A stretch of 64,000 bases of DNA from Huiozyma naganishii CBS 8797 (Eukaryota; Ascomycota; Saccharomycetes; Saccharomycetales; Saccharomycetaceae), in assembly GCF_000348985.1 (NCBI RefSeq), contig NC_035928.1, positions 682,001 through 746,000 of the forward strand, given 5' to 3'. This document shows positions 29,694 through 42,040 of the stretch, piece after piece. How positions within the stretch are numbered: position 1 is the stretch's first letter; each line of letters starts with the position of its first letter. A program made the translations under genes and the position numbers. The notes beneath the pieces are model-generated. The model ran no database searches and was not told the origin of the DNA. It worked only from the letters and a program-made list of their open reading frames with translations.

Positions 29694-30090
29694 AACCAAA
29701 AACCCTCGAGGATGAGCCTTCCACATGATATTTTTTTTATCAGGGATGATGCGACACTTTCACCGTGCCGCATTTTATTTAATTTTATTAAATTTTAATC
29801 CAGGTTCTTGTACGCTGACGTACTCCATCCTCGAACATCACCGTCCACACTCGCCGTAACGCACTTCTTTGAGTAACCAACTTCTTTGTAAAGGTTTCCG
29901 TAATACCGGTATATACTGTCCATGCTGGTTGTCCGGCGCTCTCTTTTTACCCGGTAAACAGAGCATCTCTTATAACGTCAGAAAATTTTCGAGTTTTTTT
30001 ATTTAAAGGAATATCTTGATATTGCGCATACACAGAAAGGTTCAATTGACATATAGATATATAGTTATACAGGCTACGAACACCGCGGCA
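29694..30090. other. Intergenic: snR85 3' flank and NUP188 promoter
   Basis: 0.4 kb. The main signal is a Reb1-type TTACCCG at 29947-29953, about 140 bp before the NUP188 start. T-rich tracts lie near 29730-29800. Confidence 0.5.
29947..29953 (+). promoter_or_regulatory. Reb1-type site upstream of NUP188
   Basis: TTACCCG matches the Reb1 core. Its position between the snoRNA and NUP188 would suit both promoter opening and a Reb1 roadblock stopping read-through from the snoRNA. Inference only. Confidence 0.5.
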
Positions 30091-33000
30091 ATGGCAGGGA
30101 AAACACTTAGCTTTAAAGATGTCGCTGCGTTCCTGCTGCAGTCGCGTGAGGCGGCAGAACGATCGGATCCCCTCGCACGGCCCAGTCTCGAGCTGGTAGA
30201 GGAATTCGTGGAACAGAACAGGGATCTTGTAGTCAATTTGGCTCAATGGGATGGGCCCTGCGAGATGCAGAAACCAGAGATTGTACAGTCGATTACCGTC
30301 AGAGGTACACAGGTCAGCGGGATCACAGAGAGCGATTGTCGCTGTGCGTTCGCGCTTGCAAAGACATTCCAATTGAATTATAAAGATACACTAAGGGTTA
30401 TTGTCCGCGAGAGCTCCAGGGGCCAGAAGGGAGGGAATATTGACGAGAGTACACTTGTGTCTGGCTTGATTGCCGTCTTGGAGGAGAGAGACGCAACTAT
30501 GGACGTGGCCTTCCACAGCATTGACCGTTCAGATTTGTCGGAATCTCAAGGGAAAGCCGTATTGGGAAGACGCAAAGAAATGATACAGCATCTGTTTCAG
30601 AATCTGAAACAGCTTGTCGCAAATTTCACCAAGTTAAACGAAATGGATGCCACAACGGCCTCAGCAATCGTAACGGACCTGTCAGGAAACGACGGTACAA
30701 TGTTGAAACTGATAGAATTGAAAAACTGGAAGGACGTTATCCACATCACCAAAATTTTGAAACTTTTGGCAAACGTCTTGCTAAATTTACCCCTTCAGAC
30801 GGACTTCGTCGTGGATTGGTTCAACGAGGTGCCCAATTTTACCCATTTTTGGGAAAACACGTTACTCGTCTCAGTACCAGATCTACCCTTTTCTATCGTG
30901 GCCCAACTGGAAGCACTGATCACTTTGAACTCTCTTCTTGTTCTAGGGTTCGACAGCACAATATCCGCGATAAATACTGATACACCGTACTTTCAGGACA
31001 TAAAAACTTTCATCAAGATACAATCCATAATCGAAACCCAATTAACTCATGATCCAGTGTTGCTGTACATGTGGTCGTTCGCACTCTTCACCAAAGCGGT
31101 GCTAATAGACGAGGGATCTGATGAAACTTTTATGAATGAATATTTGATTGCAAATAATAACAACTCACCGAGCACAGTATCAACTGTCTTTGCCTCAAAA
31201 GCTGAAAAATTAAACGTTTTCCAGACCATTTCAGATCTGACAGAGTCCCTGTCATCAGATGTATTGTACCCTACGATAATGTCCTCATTTGTCACATTCA
31301 TGCTGAATTTTGTTCCCTTGACTACAGAGGTTACACAGATGATCAAGATTGTTATGAAGAAAGTACCAACAGAATTCATAGAGAAGTTTTTAACCACGGA
31401 CATTTTTGAGAGAAGGCTGGCAGTACTGAAGGCAAAGCTGCCATTGATCAATGAAGCGCTTTTACCCCTGATCAATATATCATCGATAAATTTCGAGTTC
31501 GCAAATTTTGAATGGAAAGAACTGAACACTTATGCGTCAACGACAAAATTGGGAGAACTAGACTACGATCTTGCTGATCTCGATAGGGGGGACAACGCTG
31601 CACTGGTGTCACAAAATGACCTCATAGTATTGAAGCAGGAAACACTAATAAATCCACCCTTGGAAAACGATTCTACCGTAAAAATGCCGATTCCATCAAA
31701 CACTAAGGGTAAAATCCTAGATACTGGGCTCGATGATAGCTTGGTAATTTTTCTACTTGACTACAATGGTTGGTCCGTTTTGGGTAGAGTCCTCCATAAC
31801 CTGTGCGAAGCGTACTTCGAAAAGGGCAAAGATTTGGATTCCCGAAGTATAAACTTGATGATATCCATCATAGAACTGATTGGTAGTGTAGTGGGCCCCT
31901 GTTTGCCAAACGAAAAAAAGGGATCAGAGATCTTACAATATCTGGCGAATAACCTAAATGGTGGCGATATTGTTTCTGTAATGTTTAAAATCTATGAGAT
32001 CGCTCTTAATAAAAGAGATTACCGAGTCACCTGTGCATGCGCTGAATTCACGAACAATCTCGTTGTCAACTTCCCACATTTTGTTTGGTCATACCTAACA
32101 CGCTCCTCCCTTTTCGACAGATACGGTAAAACAGGATTATCTTCTATCTTTTTAGGAACGCTGGAATTACCTAACGGTGAGTACGGATTCACCATTCACC
32201 TATCAGAATTGGCAATCCGGTTGGTGGAAGATGCATTGACACTGCAAAAAAGTGTCTCGACGAGAATACAAAAGGACATTCTACAAAAACTGGCTCAACA
32301 GTTAATAAACATTTTTGAAAGTTGCCAGTCTTGGAAGTTCAATGATTTGAATCAAAGGTTCAAACTGTGTTATAACTTGACATCATTCTTCTCTAAAGCA
32401 CTGTACAACGTTTTTGGTATTGACCCAGACAACAAACCAGAAAAGAAGGTCACCAAAGTTTTGGGAGATATTAGTGATATGATTATAAAAACGTTTCTAA
32501 GATCTCATTCTGCAGACTCCTATTCGGCAACTTCACTACTGAACATCTTAACATCACAAACTGAAAACCATATGGCGACTCTAGGAAACAAGGCATACGG
32601 ATTAATGTACACGAAATTGATCAAATCATCGTTCGAGCTAACCAACCTACTGATTGCTATGCGAGATCTGCTGAATCTTCAGCCCAGCATCTTTGAGAAA
32701 GCAATTTTTTCTAACGCAGCAACCTTTGCGGAGTTCTATATCGGTAGCCCAGCCCTGAAAAGAAAGATTATAAACCTATTCGGTTATCTCATCAGTGCAA
32801 CGTGGAACGGGGATACTCCATTTTTACTGTCATATCTGGGTGAAATGAACTCAAAGAAGTTATTGAACAGCATCAATGAGGACCTACAAAAACCATTGAA
32901 AAACTTTCATTTATTAAGAGACATTTACACATTTGTTGGAATATTAATGAAGAGCAAACAGGATGGACTGGCAATATTATTTTTAACGGGCAACATCGCC

Positions 33001-35097
33001 TCTAGAAAGACCCTTGAATCAACGGACGTAGGAGCCAAGAAAAGTACGACCAAAGATGATGGTGCGACAGATAGCTCAATACTCAACACCTTAAAAGGCA
33101 ACGCACAGAATATGGTCAGTCTTCCTGAGTTTGTGTCATGTGCGTTGCTTGAGGCAATTGCATTCTCGTTCAACTCGTGGGTTCACTCTAAAAGTTTAAA
33201 TTTAGTGAAGGATACCAATTTTATTAGTGTGCTTATGAAGAAGGTCAACAGTTTCAAACCTCAACCATTATACAAGACTGACGATATGACAAAGAAAAAG
33301 ATGATTACCCACTACTCCAAAGAATATAGACTGATATCTAGGATTGTAGAGGTGTTTGCGTTGTATCTTTACTCCTCTCCAGATTCTAATTCTGAAATAT
33401 ATCGTTTCCTAAACCAACGGAATTTATTTGAAATTGTGAACCCTTATTTTGAGATTGACATGGATCACCCAGCCGTACAAGAAGCTGTCAATCGCGACTT
33501 TGCGAATACATTTGAGGGGTACACTTTATCTCAATTCAAACTGTCTGTTCTGAATAGATCAAGCTCTATCTTCCAGCACGGGGTATTCAACATTCCACTT
33601 ATGGACAGAATGTTTGGTAATAATCCTCGATGGACGCTTGATAATTCTGGTGGTAGCATCAGAAGCCGTATAATCGATCTTTCATTGAATTTGAAGTATA
33701 TCCATTATCAAATATCCGCGGCGAAATCGTGGGGCGCGTTATTGACCTGTTTTGTAAAGGCTTCCAAAGCTCCGCTAAATGATGAGTTCATGGACATTGT
33801 CCAGCATTTCTTACAATACAGCATTGGTGATGACGATACTAGCAAAAAGAGATATGCCCAGATGTACCAAGAAAGAATTGAACTAAGTTTCTACATTCTT
33901 TATGCCTTCAAAAACAGTGGAAAAACTTTTCCAGATAAAAAACTTCTAGATGTCTTGTCATTACTGATAACCACATTTGAAAATGAAGGTTCATTGCAAG
34001 CAGACGTTAGAAATATTTTGCCTAGCGAGATGCAAAGATCGGAGTATCGTCCAATTCTGCGATCTGTTCTGATCATTTTGAATCTAACAAAATCGGACCA
34101 AACTTTTGTTGAATTGGCAGGACCTCAGTTATTGAAATTTCTCCAGTGCTCGTTTTCCCAGGGGGTCTATGTGATATTTTCTAGTATCTTAGCAGACATA
34201 ACTGCATCGACAAATACGGGTCTTCAAGGCTGTGTTATTTACAACCTTGAAGACAAAATCCAAAACTTGTTCCTACTCCTTGCATTGCTCAACAAGATCA
34301 AAGACATGAATCCGTCTGAGAAGTTTAAGACGATGTTTGCGATATCTCTAGACTCGATCGGAACCATAAAGGTCATTTTAAGCCTATATTCCAGTTCTCA
34401 CTTGTTTAGGATCAATGACGAACCCATCATAGGGCACATAACTTTGACATTCATTTCACAGCTTTGTACGATATCCACCATTGCTGAAAACTTCATTAAG
34501 AACGGACTTTTTGCGGTGTTATTGGAGAGTCCTTTGTCAGTAGCCTTACAAAACGGTAGTATTAAACCAGAGAACCATCCTAGACTGCACAATATCTGGA
34601 GTAACGGATTGTTGTCTATCCTGCTGCTGTTGCTTAGTGGCTTTGGGGCAAAAATCTTACCAGAGGCGTGTTTATTTGCTTCTTATTTTGGAAAGCAGAT
34701 AAAGACTGCTACATACAGCTGGTCTGATCCTGATTTGGCTGTCTCAAGTGCATTGATAAGAGAGACATCGCAGCTAATTCTGTTACAGAAAATGCTAGCA
34801 GCACTACACTATCAACGATACCTAAACACTACCACAAGACCTAAAGTAACATCTTCCTCGTCTAGCGAGGAAGTAACTGAACTAATTTGTGGATTGGATA
34901 CTGGCGAGGAAAGAAGAGAATTGAATGTCGCCCTGAAGAAACTCTTGACTCATCCTAAGTACTTGAATTCAAGAATAGTAGGGGTTACAGTGGAGGAACT
35001 ACAGCTGCTTGACCACGAGCCTTCCAGAACCGAATTTGTCAAGAATATCAACCGTGAAATCAAAGAGTTGCAAGAGGGGCTACTGGAAAATATTTGA
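30091..35097 (+). CDS. NUP188: Nuclear pore scaffold nucleoporin Nup188
   Basis: 1668 residues from the ATG at 30091 (MAGKTLSFKDVAAFLL); the frame extends upstream without ATG. Length agrees with S. cerevisiae Nup188 (1655). The sequence is a long helical solenoid with no catalytic motif, as in the Nup188/Nup192 inner-ring family. It forms part of the inner ring and binds Nic96. The C-terminus ends with a charged helical segment (NREIKELQEGLLENI). Codons are AT-rich: the line 31141-31200 is 21/60 G+C, in clear contrast with HSH49. Confidence 0.96.
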   Translation: MAGKTLSFKDVAAFLLQSREAAERSDPLARPSLELVEEFVEQNRDLVVNLAQWDGPCEMQKPEIVQSITVRGTQVSGITESDCRCAFALAKTFQLNYKDTLRVIVRESSRGQKGGNIDESTLVSGLIAVLEERDATMDVAFHSIDRSDLSESQGKAVLGRRKEMIQHLFQNLKQLVANFTKLNEMDATTASAIVTDLSGNDGTMLKLIELKNWKDVIHITKILKLLANVLLNLPLQTDFVVDWFNEVPNFTHFWENTLLVSVPDLPFSIVAQLEALITLNSLLVLGFDSTISAINTDTPYFQDIKTFIKIQSIIETQLTHDPVLLYMWSFALFTKAVLIDEGSDETFMNEYLIANNNNSPSTVSTVFASKAEKLNVFQTISDLTESLSSDVLYPTIMSSFVTFMLNFVPLTTEVTQMIKIVMKKVPTEFIEKFLTTDIFERRLAVLKAKLPLINEALLPLINISSINFEFANFEWKELNTYASTTKLGELDYDLADLDRGDNAALVSQNDLIVLKQETLINPPLENDSTVKMPIPSNTKGKILDTGLDDSLVIFLLDYNGWSVLGRVLHNLCEAYFEKGKDLDSRSINLMISIIELIGSVVGPCLPNEKKGSEILQYLANNLNGGDIVSVMFKIYEIALNKRDYRVTCACAEFTNNLVVNFPHFVWSYLTRSSLFDRYGKTGLSSIFLGTLELPNGEYGFTIHLSELAIRLVEDALTLQKSVSTRIQKDILQKLAQQLINIFESCQSWKFNDLNQRFKLCYNLTSFFSKALYNVFGIDPDNKPEKKVTKVLGDISDMIIKTFLRSHSADSYSATSLLNILTSQTENHMATLGNKAYGLMYTKLIKSSFELTNLLIAMRDLLNLQPSIFEKAIFSNAATFAEFYIGSPALKRKIINLFGYLISATWNGDTPFLLSYLGEMNSKKLLNSINEDLQKPLKNFHLLRDIYTFVGILMKSKQDGLAILFLTGNIASRKTLESTDVGAKKSTTKDDGATDSSILNTLKGNAQNMVSLPEFVSCALLEAIAFSFNSWVHSKSLNLVKDTNFISVLMKKVNSFKPQPLYKTDDMTKKKMITHYSKEYRLISRIVEVFALYLYSSPDSNSEIYRFLNQRNLFEIVNPYFEIDMDHPAVQEAVNRDFANTFEGYTLSQFKLSVLNRSSSIFQHGVFNIPLMDRMFGNNPRWTLDNSGGSIRSRIIDLSLNLKYIHYQISAAKSWGALLTCFVKASKAPLNDEFMDIVQHFLQYSIGDDDTSKKRYAQMYQERIELSFYILYAFKNSGKTFPDKKLLDVLSLLITTFENEGSLQADVRNILPSEMQRSEYRPILRSVLIILNLTKSDQTFVELAGPQLLKFLQCSFSQGVYVIFSSILADITASTNTGLQGCVIYNLEDKIQNLFLLLALLNKIKDMNPSEKFKTMFAISLDSIGTIKVILSLYSSSHLFRINDEPIIGHITLTFISQLCTISTIAENFIKNGLFAVLLESPLSVALQNGSIKPENHPRLHNIWSNGLLSILLLLLSGFGAKILPEACLFASYFGKQIKTATYSWSDPDLAVSSALIRETSQLILLQKMLAALHYQRYLNTTTRPKVTSSSSSEEVTELICGLDTGEERRELNVALKKLLTHPKYLNSRIVGVTVEELQLLDHEPSRTEFVKNINREIKELQEGLLENI

Positions 35098-35382
35098 GCC
35101 CTTGTGTATATATCATGTGTTTAACAAATTTATAACACGAAATATGGCCATCGCATTGATGGCTTTCACGCTCTTTTTTTAGAGCCATACAGTTTTTTGA
35201 TGTTTACTCAATTTGACAAAAATTGATCGAGATAAGTATGAAAGGTTGGTTCTCTCCTGAATGTTCCCAGAGGGGGTACTGGGACCACATAGTGAAGAAG
35301 CCGAGCAAGATACAAAAGGTTTTGGGTAGGCACTATCTTGCCCCTTTTTCTCTGGTAAATTCTGGTCCTCTTACCTGATGCT

Positions 35383-38300
35383 ATGATTTATTTTGCGAGA
35401 TTCAAGTATCTTATCTTGGCTGGATTATTACTATTAATTTCCAAAGGTCAGTTTAGCTTGGTAGTTTTCATCTTTATTTGCCCTGTTATCCTCTTATTAG
35501 GATGTTCATTCTTACTATCGTTAACCTTCCCAATTCGTGAGAAAAGATCCCCAGTAAAGCTGAATGCTGGAAATTTTAAAGCGGTTTCTACCCCGTACCG
35601 CTCGTCAGCTAAATTATTTCCGGCCAATCCAGAAATATCAGGTGAATGCAGGGAGATAGCTTCCCTTATAGTGCGAGATTATATCATACATTGGTTTCAG
35701 AGAATTGACCCCGACTTCACTTCCAGCTTTCCAGATGAAGTTCAGTATGAGTTATTAGAAGTTATTACAGTAATCGGGGACCTCCTCTCTGATCACGATA
35801 TTACCAATCTGCTTTTATTAAAGCTCACACCGTTACTGACAAAGTACCTCGCCAGCTATCACGTCGCCAGAGAAAAGGTGCTAAGTGTAATCTCGAGGAA
35901 GGATGGGAAAAGCATTGAATGGGAAATTGCTCTCGAACTTAGTAGGAACCATCAACTACACAATACAGAGTGTTTTTTACACCAGTTTGATGATGTTGAG
36001 ATAGAAAAAAGTTTAAGACAGAAAGTTGCCAGATTGCTACCTCATCTGATAACCGAACGGGAGCTTGAGTCTTCCTTTGTGTTTGTATTAGTACGTGAAA
36101 TTATCACGACTAATGTTCTCACACCAGCATTTGCAAAGTATACTGATCCTGATGTTTGGAATGCCGCAATAATTCGCTTGGGAAGGAAAATCTTGAAGGA
36201 GAGGACACAAATTCAACAGGTGAGAAACATTCTAACCAGAGAATTAACCGAGTCTACAAATAAATTGAACGATTATAACGATGTGAGCAATATAGATCCT
36301 TGTTCCATCACATTTGATCTGACAGTTTCATGCACTGGCAGAGAGTTTGAATCTTATCTGAGACAGCTGACTCTTTTAGCAACACTTAGTGATTTAAGAG
36401 CGACAAAATTTGCTCTTGCTGTAAAACTTCTAGCTCTGGAACAGAAAAAGACAGAAGATAAGTCAGACAAAAGAGAAGTAACTTTCAAAAAGAGGCTGGT
36501 AATTTCACTAAATATTATAGACACAAAGCTCAAGTACTTGAAGCCTTCAACACAGCCAGATATTGATACAGAGTGGTTTGACGATGATACAATTGTGAGG
36601 GAACTAAAGACGTTTCTAAGAGAAATTATACTAGACAACACATTTGTCCACGACCCTACATCTTTATCATATTTCAGGAGGTTTTTGAAAATGAATGAGG
36701 ATTCAAAGTCACTATTGTATTTGGACTTTCATCAAATGGTAGATTCACTTAAGGACCCATTGGAGGATGCAGGAACAGAGAATATAGCCATACGCTATAC
36801 TGATAGGGAATCAACTCAACTGAAGCATATTAGAGAAAGCTTTTTTACTGACTCGAATTTGCAATCCATGAGGGAATTGGATGACGGCTTGGTAAATAAT
36901 GTGCTTTTATTCACAGAGAAGGTTACTGAATCGCATTCTAGCGGCTTCGTTTTGGTGAGGAAAAGTTTGTTACTTTTGCAAAGTGAAGCGCTGAGTGTCA
37001 TGAATCAAGATACGTTTTCAAAATTTAAGAACTCGAATATGTTTTTGAAGATGGTCGCTTCTCCGCAATTCATATCTTCAGAGGTATACATCGAATATTT
37101 TGGATCGAAAGTAAAGAAGAATGCGGACATATACACAGATAATCGAGAACCAGTGAACAATGTACAGATATTCTCTAATCCTGGCATCAATGATGCCCTT
37201 GAAAAGATTGTTAATGGCCAGGATAAATTTGATATCAGGCAAAATTATGCGGCACAAAATAGCATAAACAATCCACCATTTTTTAAGTCTACGGGATCTG
37301 CGGAAGCAGATAAAAAAACATTTCAGTTTAGTGACAGTGATGTCGATCTGTTTGATGACTTCCCCTCGAATCGTTCATTACCCAGAGAGGCACATAAAGA
37401 CCGACTCCCCTTAGCCGCAAGAGATTATGACGAAGGAAACAGTTTTGAAAGGAATGACTTTCTCAACTCTTTCATGAATAACACGGTGCAAGACACATCG
37501 GATCTGAGACAAGAAATCGGTCAGCTTACCAAAAATATCGAACAAATACGGAAAGAGTTAGACCTTTTGAAACACTGCATTTTGAAGGCTGATTTAATGA
37601 ACAATCAACAGCAGTTGAAGCTTTTGAGTAAGTCCCAGGCTGCACTTTATCGCGATTTGGAGAAAAAAGAGTTACTAAGGCAACAGTTTATTGTACAAGA
37701 AAATGCAAGTAGCTTGTTTGGTAATACTAAGATTGGGATCAAAACATACTTCACAAACAAGCAGACTACAGGTCTAAGGGATATAGTTTATTACGTTGTA
37801 AATGTTGATCATATCTATAACGATCAAGTGAGCTCGTGGGAAGTGCCGAGAAGGTATAGCGATTTTTACGAACTCCACAAACATTTGAAAGCAAAGTACC
37901 CATCGGCTATGAAAGAAATAAAACACATAGCCTCATTTCCATCTAAGTCCTCTGTAAGTTGGACACTAAAGTCCCCCCAGGCATCGTTCATAGAGTCTCG
38001 ACAAATTAAGTTCGAAAAGTATATGAAAGCTTTGCTAAATTTTCCTGTCATTTGCGAAGATGTTGCGTTTAGAAAGTTTTTAACTGGGGCAGGTTACTTG
38101 GAAGCATCATCGGAGGACTTTAAAAAAAAGAATCATCTTAATCCTGTAGCGCTAAGCACCTCACAGAGCAATTCTGAAACGTCCACCGTCAAATCATTCT
38201 CCGTCTCTAGCAACCAAGTGGATCCCACCAACGTAGCAGAGGAACCGCAGAACCGTAATTCTACCACAGATTCCAACAATATTCACCAGTCTATTCTCAA

Positions 38301-38769
38301 ACCTATATGTGACCTGTTTATCACAACTTTTGCACTGGATCAATCAAGCTCGATTTGGTTGCGGGGCGGCGCGTTTATTCTGGTGTTCCAGCAACTACTG
38401 GGTGGAGCAGCAGAAAAATACATCCGAAATACAATTGAGGATTCTATATCGGCTGAGCAAGTCCACAAAAGGCTAGCTTCGTTAAAAGAGACGCTGTGGG
38501 GAGAACATGGCTATTTGGCGGCTCGCAAGCAGAGAGACGCACCACCTGTACGGACTGCACTTCAAAAGAGGCAGACGGCAAGAAAGGCCCGAGTAATGCT
38601 GTCAGCAGTACTCCTGGACATGTGTAGGAAGGTTGTTGGGGCTAAACATGCACAGGAAGCATCAACGAGAATTTACTCGTTCCTACAAAACAAATACGTT
38701 TTGCAGTCCTTCCTGTTATCTGCAATCGACATTATATTTGATGAAATTGTCGCAAATTCAAGCAATTGA
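35383..38769 (+). CDS. MDM1: Mdm1, ER-vacuole contact-site sorting nexin
   Basis: 1128 residues, ATG at 35383; S. cerevisiae Mdm1 has 1127. Two N-terminal membrane segments (about 5-22 and 25-47) anchor it in the ER. A PXA domain follows (about 86-270), then a middle region, a coiled coil (about 706-766), a PX domain (about 780-907, with RRYSDFYELHKHL and the FPSKS loop) and a C-terminal nexin domain (about 975-1110). It tethers nuclear ER to the vacuole and binds PI3P, affecting lipid droplet and sphingolipid metabolism. Confidence 0.96.
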   Translation: MIYFARFKYLILAGLLLLISKGQFSLVVFIFICPVILLLGCSFLLSLTFPIREKRSPVKLNAGNFKAVSTPYRSSAKLFPANPEISGECREIASLIVRDYIIHWFQRIDPDFTSSFPDEVQYELLEVITVIGDLLSDHDITNLLLLKLTPLLTKYLASYHVAREKVLSVISRKDGKSIEWEIALELSRNHQLHNTECFLHQFDDVEIEKSLRQKVARLLPHLITERELESSFVFVLVREIITTNVLTPAFAKYTDPDVWNAAIIRLGRKILKERTQIQQVRNILTRELTESTNKLNDYNDVSNIDPCSITFDLTVSCTGREFESYLRQLTLLATLSDLRATKFALAVKLLALEQKKTEDKSDKREVTFKKRLVISLNIIDTKLKYLKPSTQPDIDTEWFDDDTIVRELKTFLREIILDNTFVHDPTSLSYFRRFLKMNEDSKSLLYLDFHQMVDSLKDPLEDAGTENIAIRYTDRESTQLKHIRESFFTDSNLQSMRELDDGLVNNVLLFTEKVTESHSSGFVLVRKSLLLLQSEALSVMNQDTFSKFKNSNMFLKMVASPQFISSEVYIEYFGSKVKKNADIYTDNREPVNNVQIFSNPGINDALEKIVNGQDKFDIRQNYAAQNSINNPPFFKSTGSAEADKKTFQFSDSDVDLFDDFPSNRSLPREAHKDRLPLAARDYDEGNSFERNDFLNSFMNNTVQDTSDLRQEIGQLTKNIEQIRKELDLLKHCILKADLMNNQQQLKLLSKSQAALYRDLEKKELLRQQFIVQENASSLFGNTKIGIKTYFTNKQTTGLRDIVYYVVNVDHIYNDQVSSWEVPRRYSDFYELHKHLKAKYPSAMKEIKHIASFPSKSSVSWTLKSPQASFIESRQIKFEKYMKALLNFPVICEDVAFRKFLTGAGYLEASSEDFKKKNHLNPVALSTSQSNSETSTVKSFSVSSNQVDPTNVAEEPQNRNSTTDSNNIHQSILKPICDLFITTFALDQSSSIWLRGGAFILVFQQLLGGAAEKYIRNTIEDSISAEQVHKRLASLKETLWGEHGYLAARKQRDAPPVRTALQKRQTARKARVMLSAVLLDMCRKVVGAKHAQEASTRIYSFLQNKYVLQSFLLSAIDIIFDEIVANSSN

Positions 38770-39013
38770 GCAAAAAGTCATATTCACAGAGGGCACAATG
38801 ATTTATATATTACGTAGTTTCCAGCATTTGTAATCAGACTATTGAAGCGGAGCCGCTCACACCGTTATCTCTAATATCCTAACTGTTCTTAAGTGTCAGT
38901 ATCAACTGGAAAGAAAAATAACATGCGAAGAAAAAAAATTGTTGGTTACAGGTATTGAAGGCTAAGATGTTACACTGAGGAAAGGCATATCACCCCAGGC
39001 TACAAACGCACAG

Positions 39014-39844
39014 ATGCCGAAACTAGAGGAGATAGAGGACTACGATGATGTCGACAATATGGAGATGGACATCGCTGAGATTGACTCCAATTTAAGGACT
39101 CCAATCGCTCCTAAGATAGTGCCTAGCGTGGTCAGAAGTCAAGACCAAGAACAAGATCAGTCAAACCAGGTTCTTGCGATGCAACAGAGAACTGGTGCTG
39201 GAAAATCCAATGGGGAGCAAATAAGCTTTTTCAATCCGAAAACGGGCGGATTGGAAGGGTCCACGCATATTTCCAAGGAGGATTTGAAAGAGATGAAGAA
39301 ATTCCAAGTGTTATACCCGTGCTATTTTGACAAGAACAGATCACACAAGAACGGTAGACGGGTGCCCGTTACGGAAGCTGTGGAAAACCCTCTGGCAAAA
39401 ACGGTCGCAGATGCGGTGCGTAGCGTCGGTCTTCTATGCGTGTTTGAAGGTGAAAAAACACACCCACAGGACTTTGGTAACCCGGGGAGAGTACGTGTTC
39501 TTCTCAAGGAGAACGGGAATGTAGTTCAGTCCGCGTCCGCTTACAAAGGTGGTAAAAGACAACTGCTGAAAGATATATCATCATATCTACAAGCTCACCC
39601 AACCACACTGCAGTCGCTAAAAGAAATACCTTACGGGCCAGATTTCGATAACATTGAGTCGAGGAGAATTCCGAAAGTGAAGGGGCTGAAGATGAACGAC
39701 ATTGTCCCACTTCACAGTCCCTTCATGATGGGCCATCCAATGACCAAATCATTGTACGACGCACCCCCACCTGCCCCTGCGATCGCCAACAGCGAGAAAC
39801 CGATGAAGGCACCCAAGAACAAGTACAAAGTTGTAAGAAGGTGA
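39014..39844 (+). CDS. SEC65: Signal recognition particle subunit Sec65 (SRP19)
   Basis: 276 residues, ATG at 39014; S. cerevisiae Sec65 has 273. An acidic N-terminus precedes the SRP19 domain (about 95-200), with [18 protein letters not shown] and the downstream [13 protein letters not shown] strand. A basic tail ends KNKYKVVRR. Sec65 binds the SRP RNA tip and allows Srp54 loading for ER targeting. Synteny MDM1-SEC65-URA5 is as in S. cerevisiae. Confidence 0.96.
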   Translation: MPKLEEIEDYDDVDNMEMDIAEIDSNLRTPIAPKIVPSVVRSQDQEQDQSNQVLAMQQRTGAGKSNGEQISFFNPKTGGLEGSTHISKEDLKEMKKFQVLYPCYFDKNRSHKNGRRVPVTEAVENPLAKTVADAVRSVGLLCVFEGEKTHPQDFGNPGRVRVLLKENGNVVQSASAYKGGKRQLLKDISSYLQAHPTTLQSLKEIPYGPDFDNIESRRIPKVKGLKMNDIVPLHSPFMMGHPMTKSLYDAPPPAPAIANSEKPMKAPKNKYKVVRR

Positions 39845-39996
39845 TCGTTACTGACTCTGTGGCATGTAGTATTTTCCAGTGTTTCCGTAGATGTATAAAT
39901 GTGTATATTTAGAGTTCACAAGCTGATCGTAATGGGACCACTGGGAACGCTGCAGTGCGGGTGGAGGGGAATAAATATGAGAGAAAGAGAAGTCGA

Positions 39997-41352
<1,356 letters not shown>

Positions 41353-41688
41353 TCACTGGTGCGTTTCTATAAAACTCTTGATCTGTTCGTAAACGTGTTC
41401 TATTTCTTTACCAAGCATTAGCACGATGAGCCCATCGCTGCTAATTTCGTACTTGATATGGCCCTCATTCGGTATGCAAATCTCTTCGTCAAACTTGTCA
41501 AACCACTCGTTCAATGCGTCCAGTTCGTCCAGCCCAAACGGCAGATGCAACTCGTCTATATATTCGTGCGTAGACTTGATCGGCTGGGAGCCGTCCTCCG
41601 ACGTTACCTCCGTAGTAGGAACATCGTCCTCAAGGGGCTCCTCCACCAAAATCAGCATTCTATACGTATCATCTCCTTGCTGCACCAT
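41353..41688 (-). CDS. Small conserved protein, YML108W homologue
   Basis: 111 residues from the ATG at 41688; the frame is open upstream without ATG. The C-terminal half (ICIPNEGHIKYEISSDGLIV and following) is almost identical to S. cerevisiae YML108W (105 residues), and the place between URA5 and ZDS2 matches. YML108W has a small alpha/beta fold solved by NMR and no known function. The N-terminal 40 residues diverge and include an acidic insertion. No catalytic motif is visible. Confidence 0.93.
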   Translation of the reverse strand: MVQQGDDTYRMLILVEEPLEDDVPTTEVTSEDGSQPIKSTHEYIDELHLPFGLDELDALNEWFDKFDEEICIPNEGHIKYEISSDGLIVLMLGKEIEHVYEQIKSFIETHQ

Positions 41689-42040
41689 TGCTCTCTGAAC
41701 TGTCGCAGACGGCACTGAGTGCTGGGCCAACCCACAGACCGTGCTATACAAGCGAGTGCAACTGCGATGACCTTCTTTGATATTTTTTGAAAAATTTCAG
41801 AGGAAAATTGTGCATCACTTTTGACGCCGAGTAAACAGCATCGGTGGGTCAAACAGCAGTGTCCGCTGGGCCTGTCGATCACTTCACAGAAAGACAAAGC
41901 TGGAAAGTGCAACAGGGCAATCGATGGTACTCAGAATTCGTAACTAAATATAATGCTTATGTATTATGAGAAGAGAAAAAAAAGAAAGCATGCTCAATGG
42001 CTGTCCCGGCAGCCTTGTGTGTAAGTCATACTCACGAGTC
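41689..42040. other. Intergenic: YML108W-like promoter and ZDS2 3' flank
   Basis: 0.35 kb between two minus-strand genes. I see no gene and no recognised motif beyond short A-rich tracts. Confidence 0.35.

Noticed and set aside
30016..30090. N-terminal extension of NUP188
   Set aside because: The added 25 codons start at TTG, not ATG. The first ATG is at 30091 and gives the usual N-terminus. The same reasoning moved the starts of SPS4, SFG1, CAC2, URA5, the YML108W homologue, COQ5, NAB6 and MRPL33.
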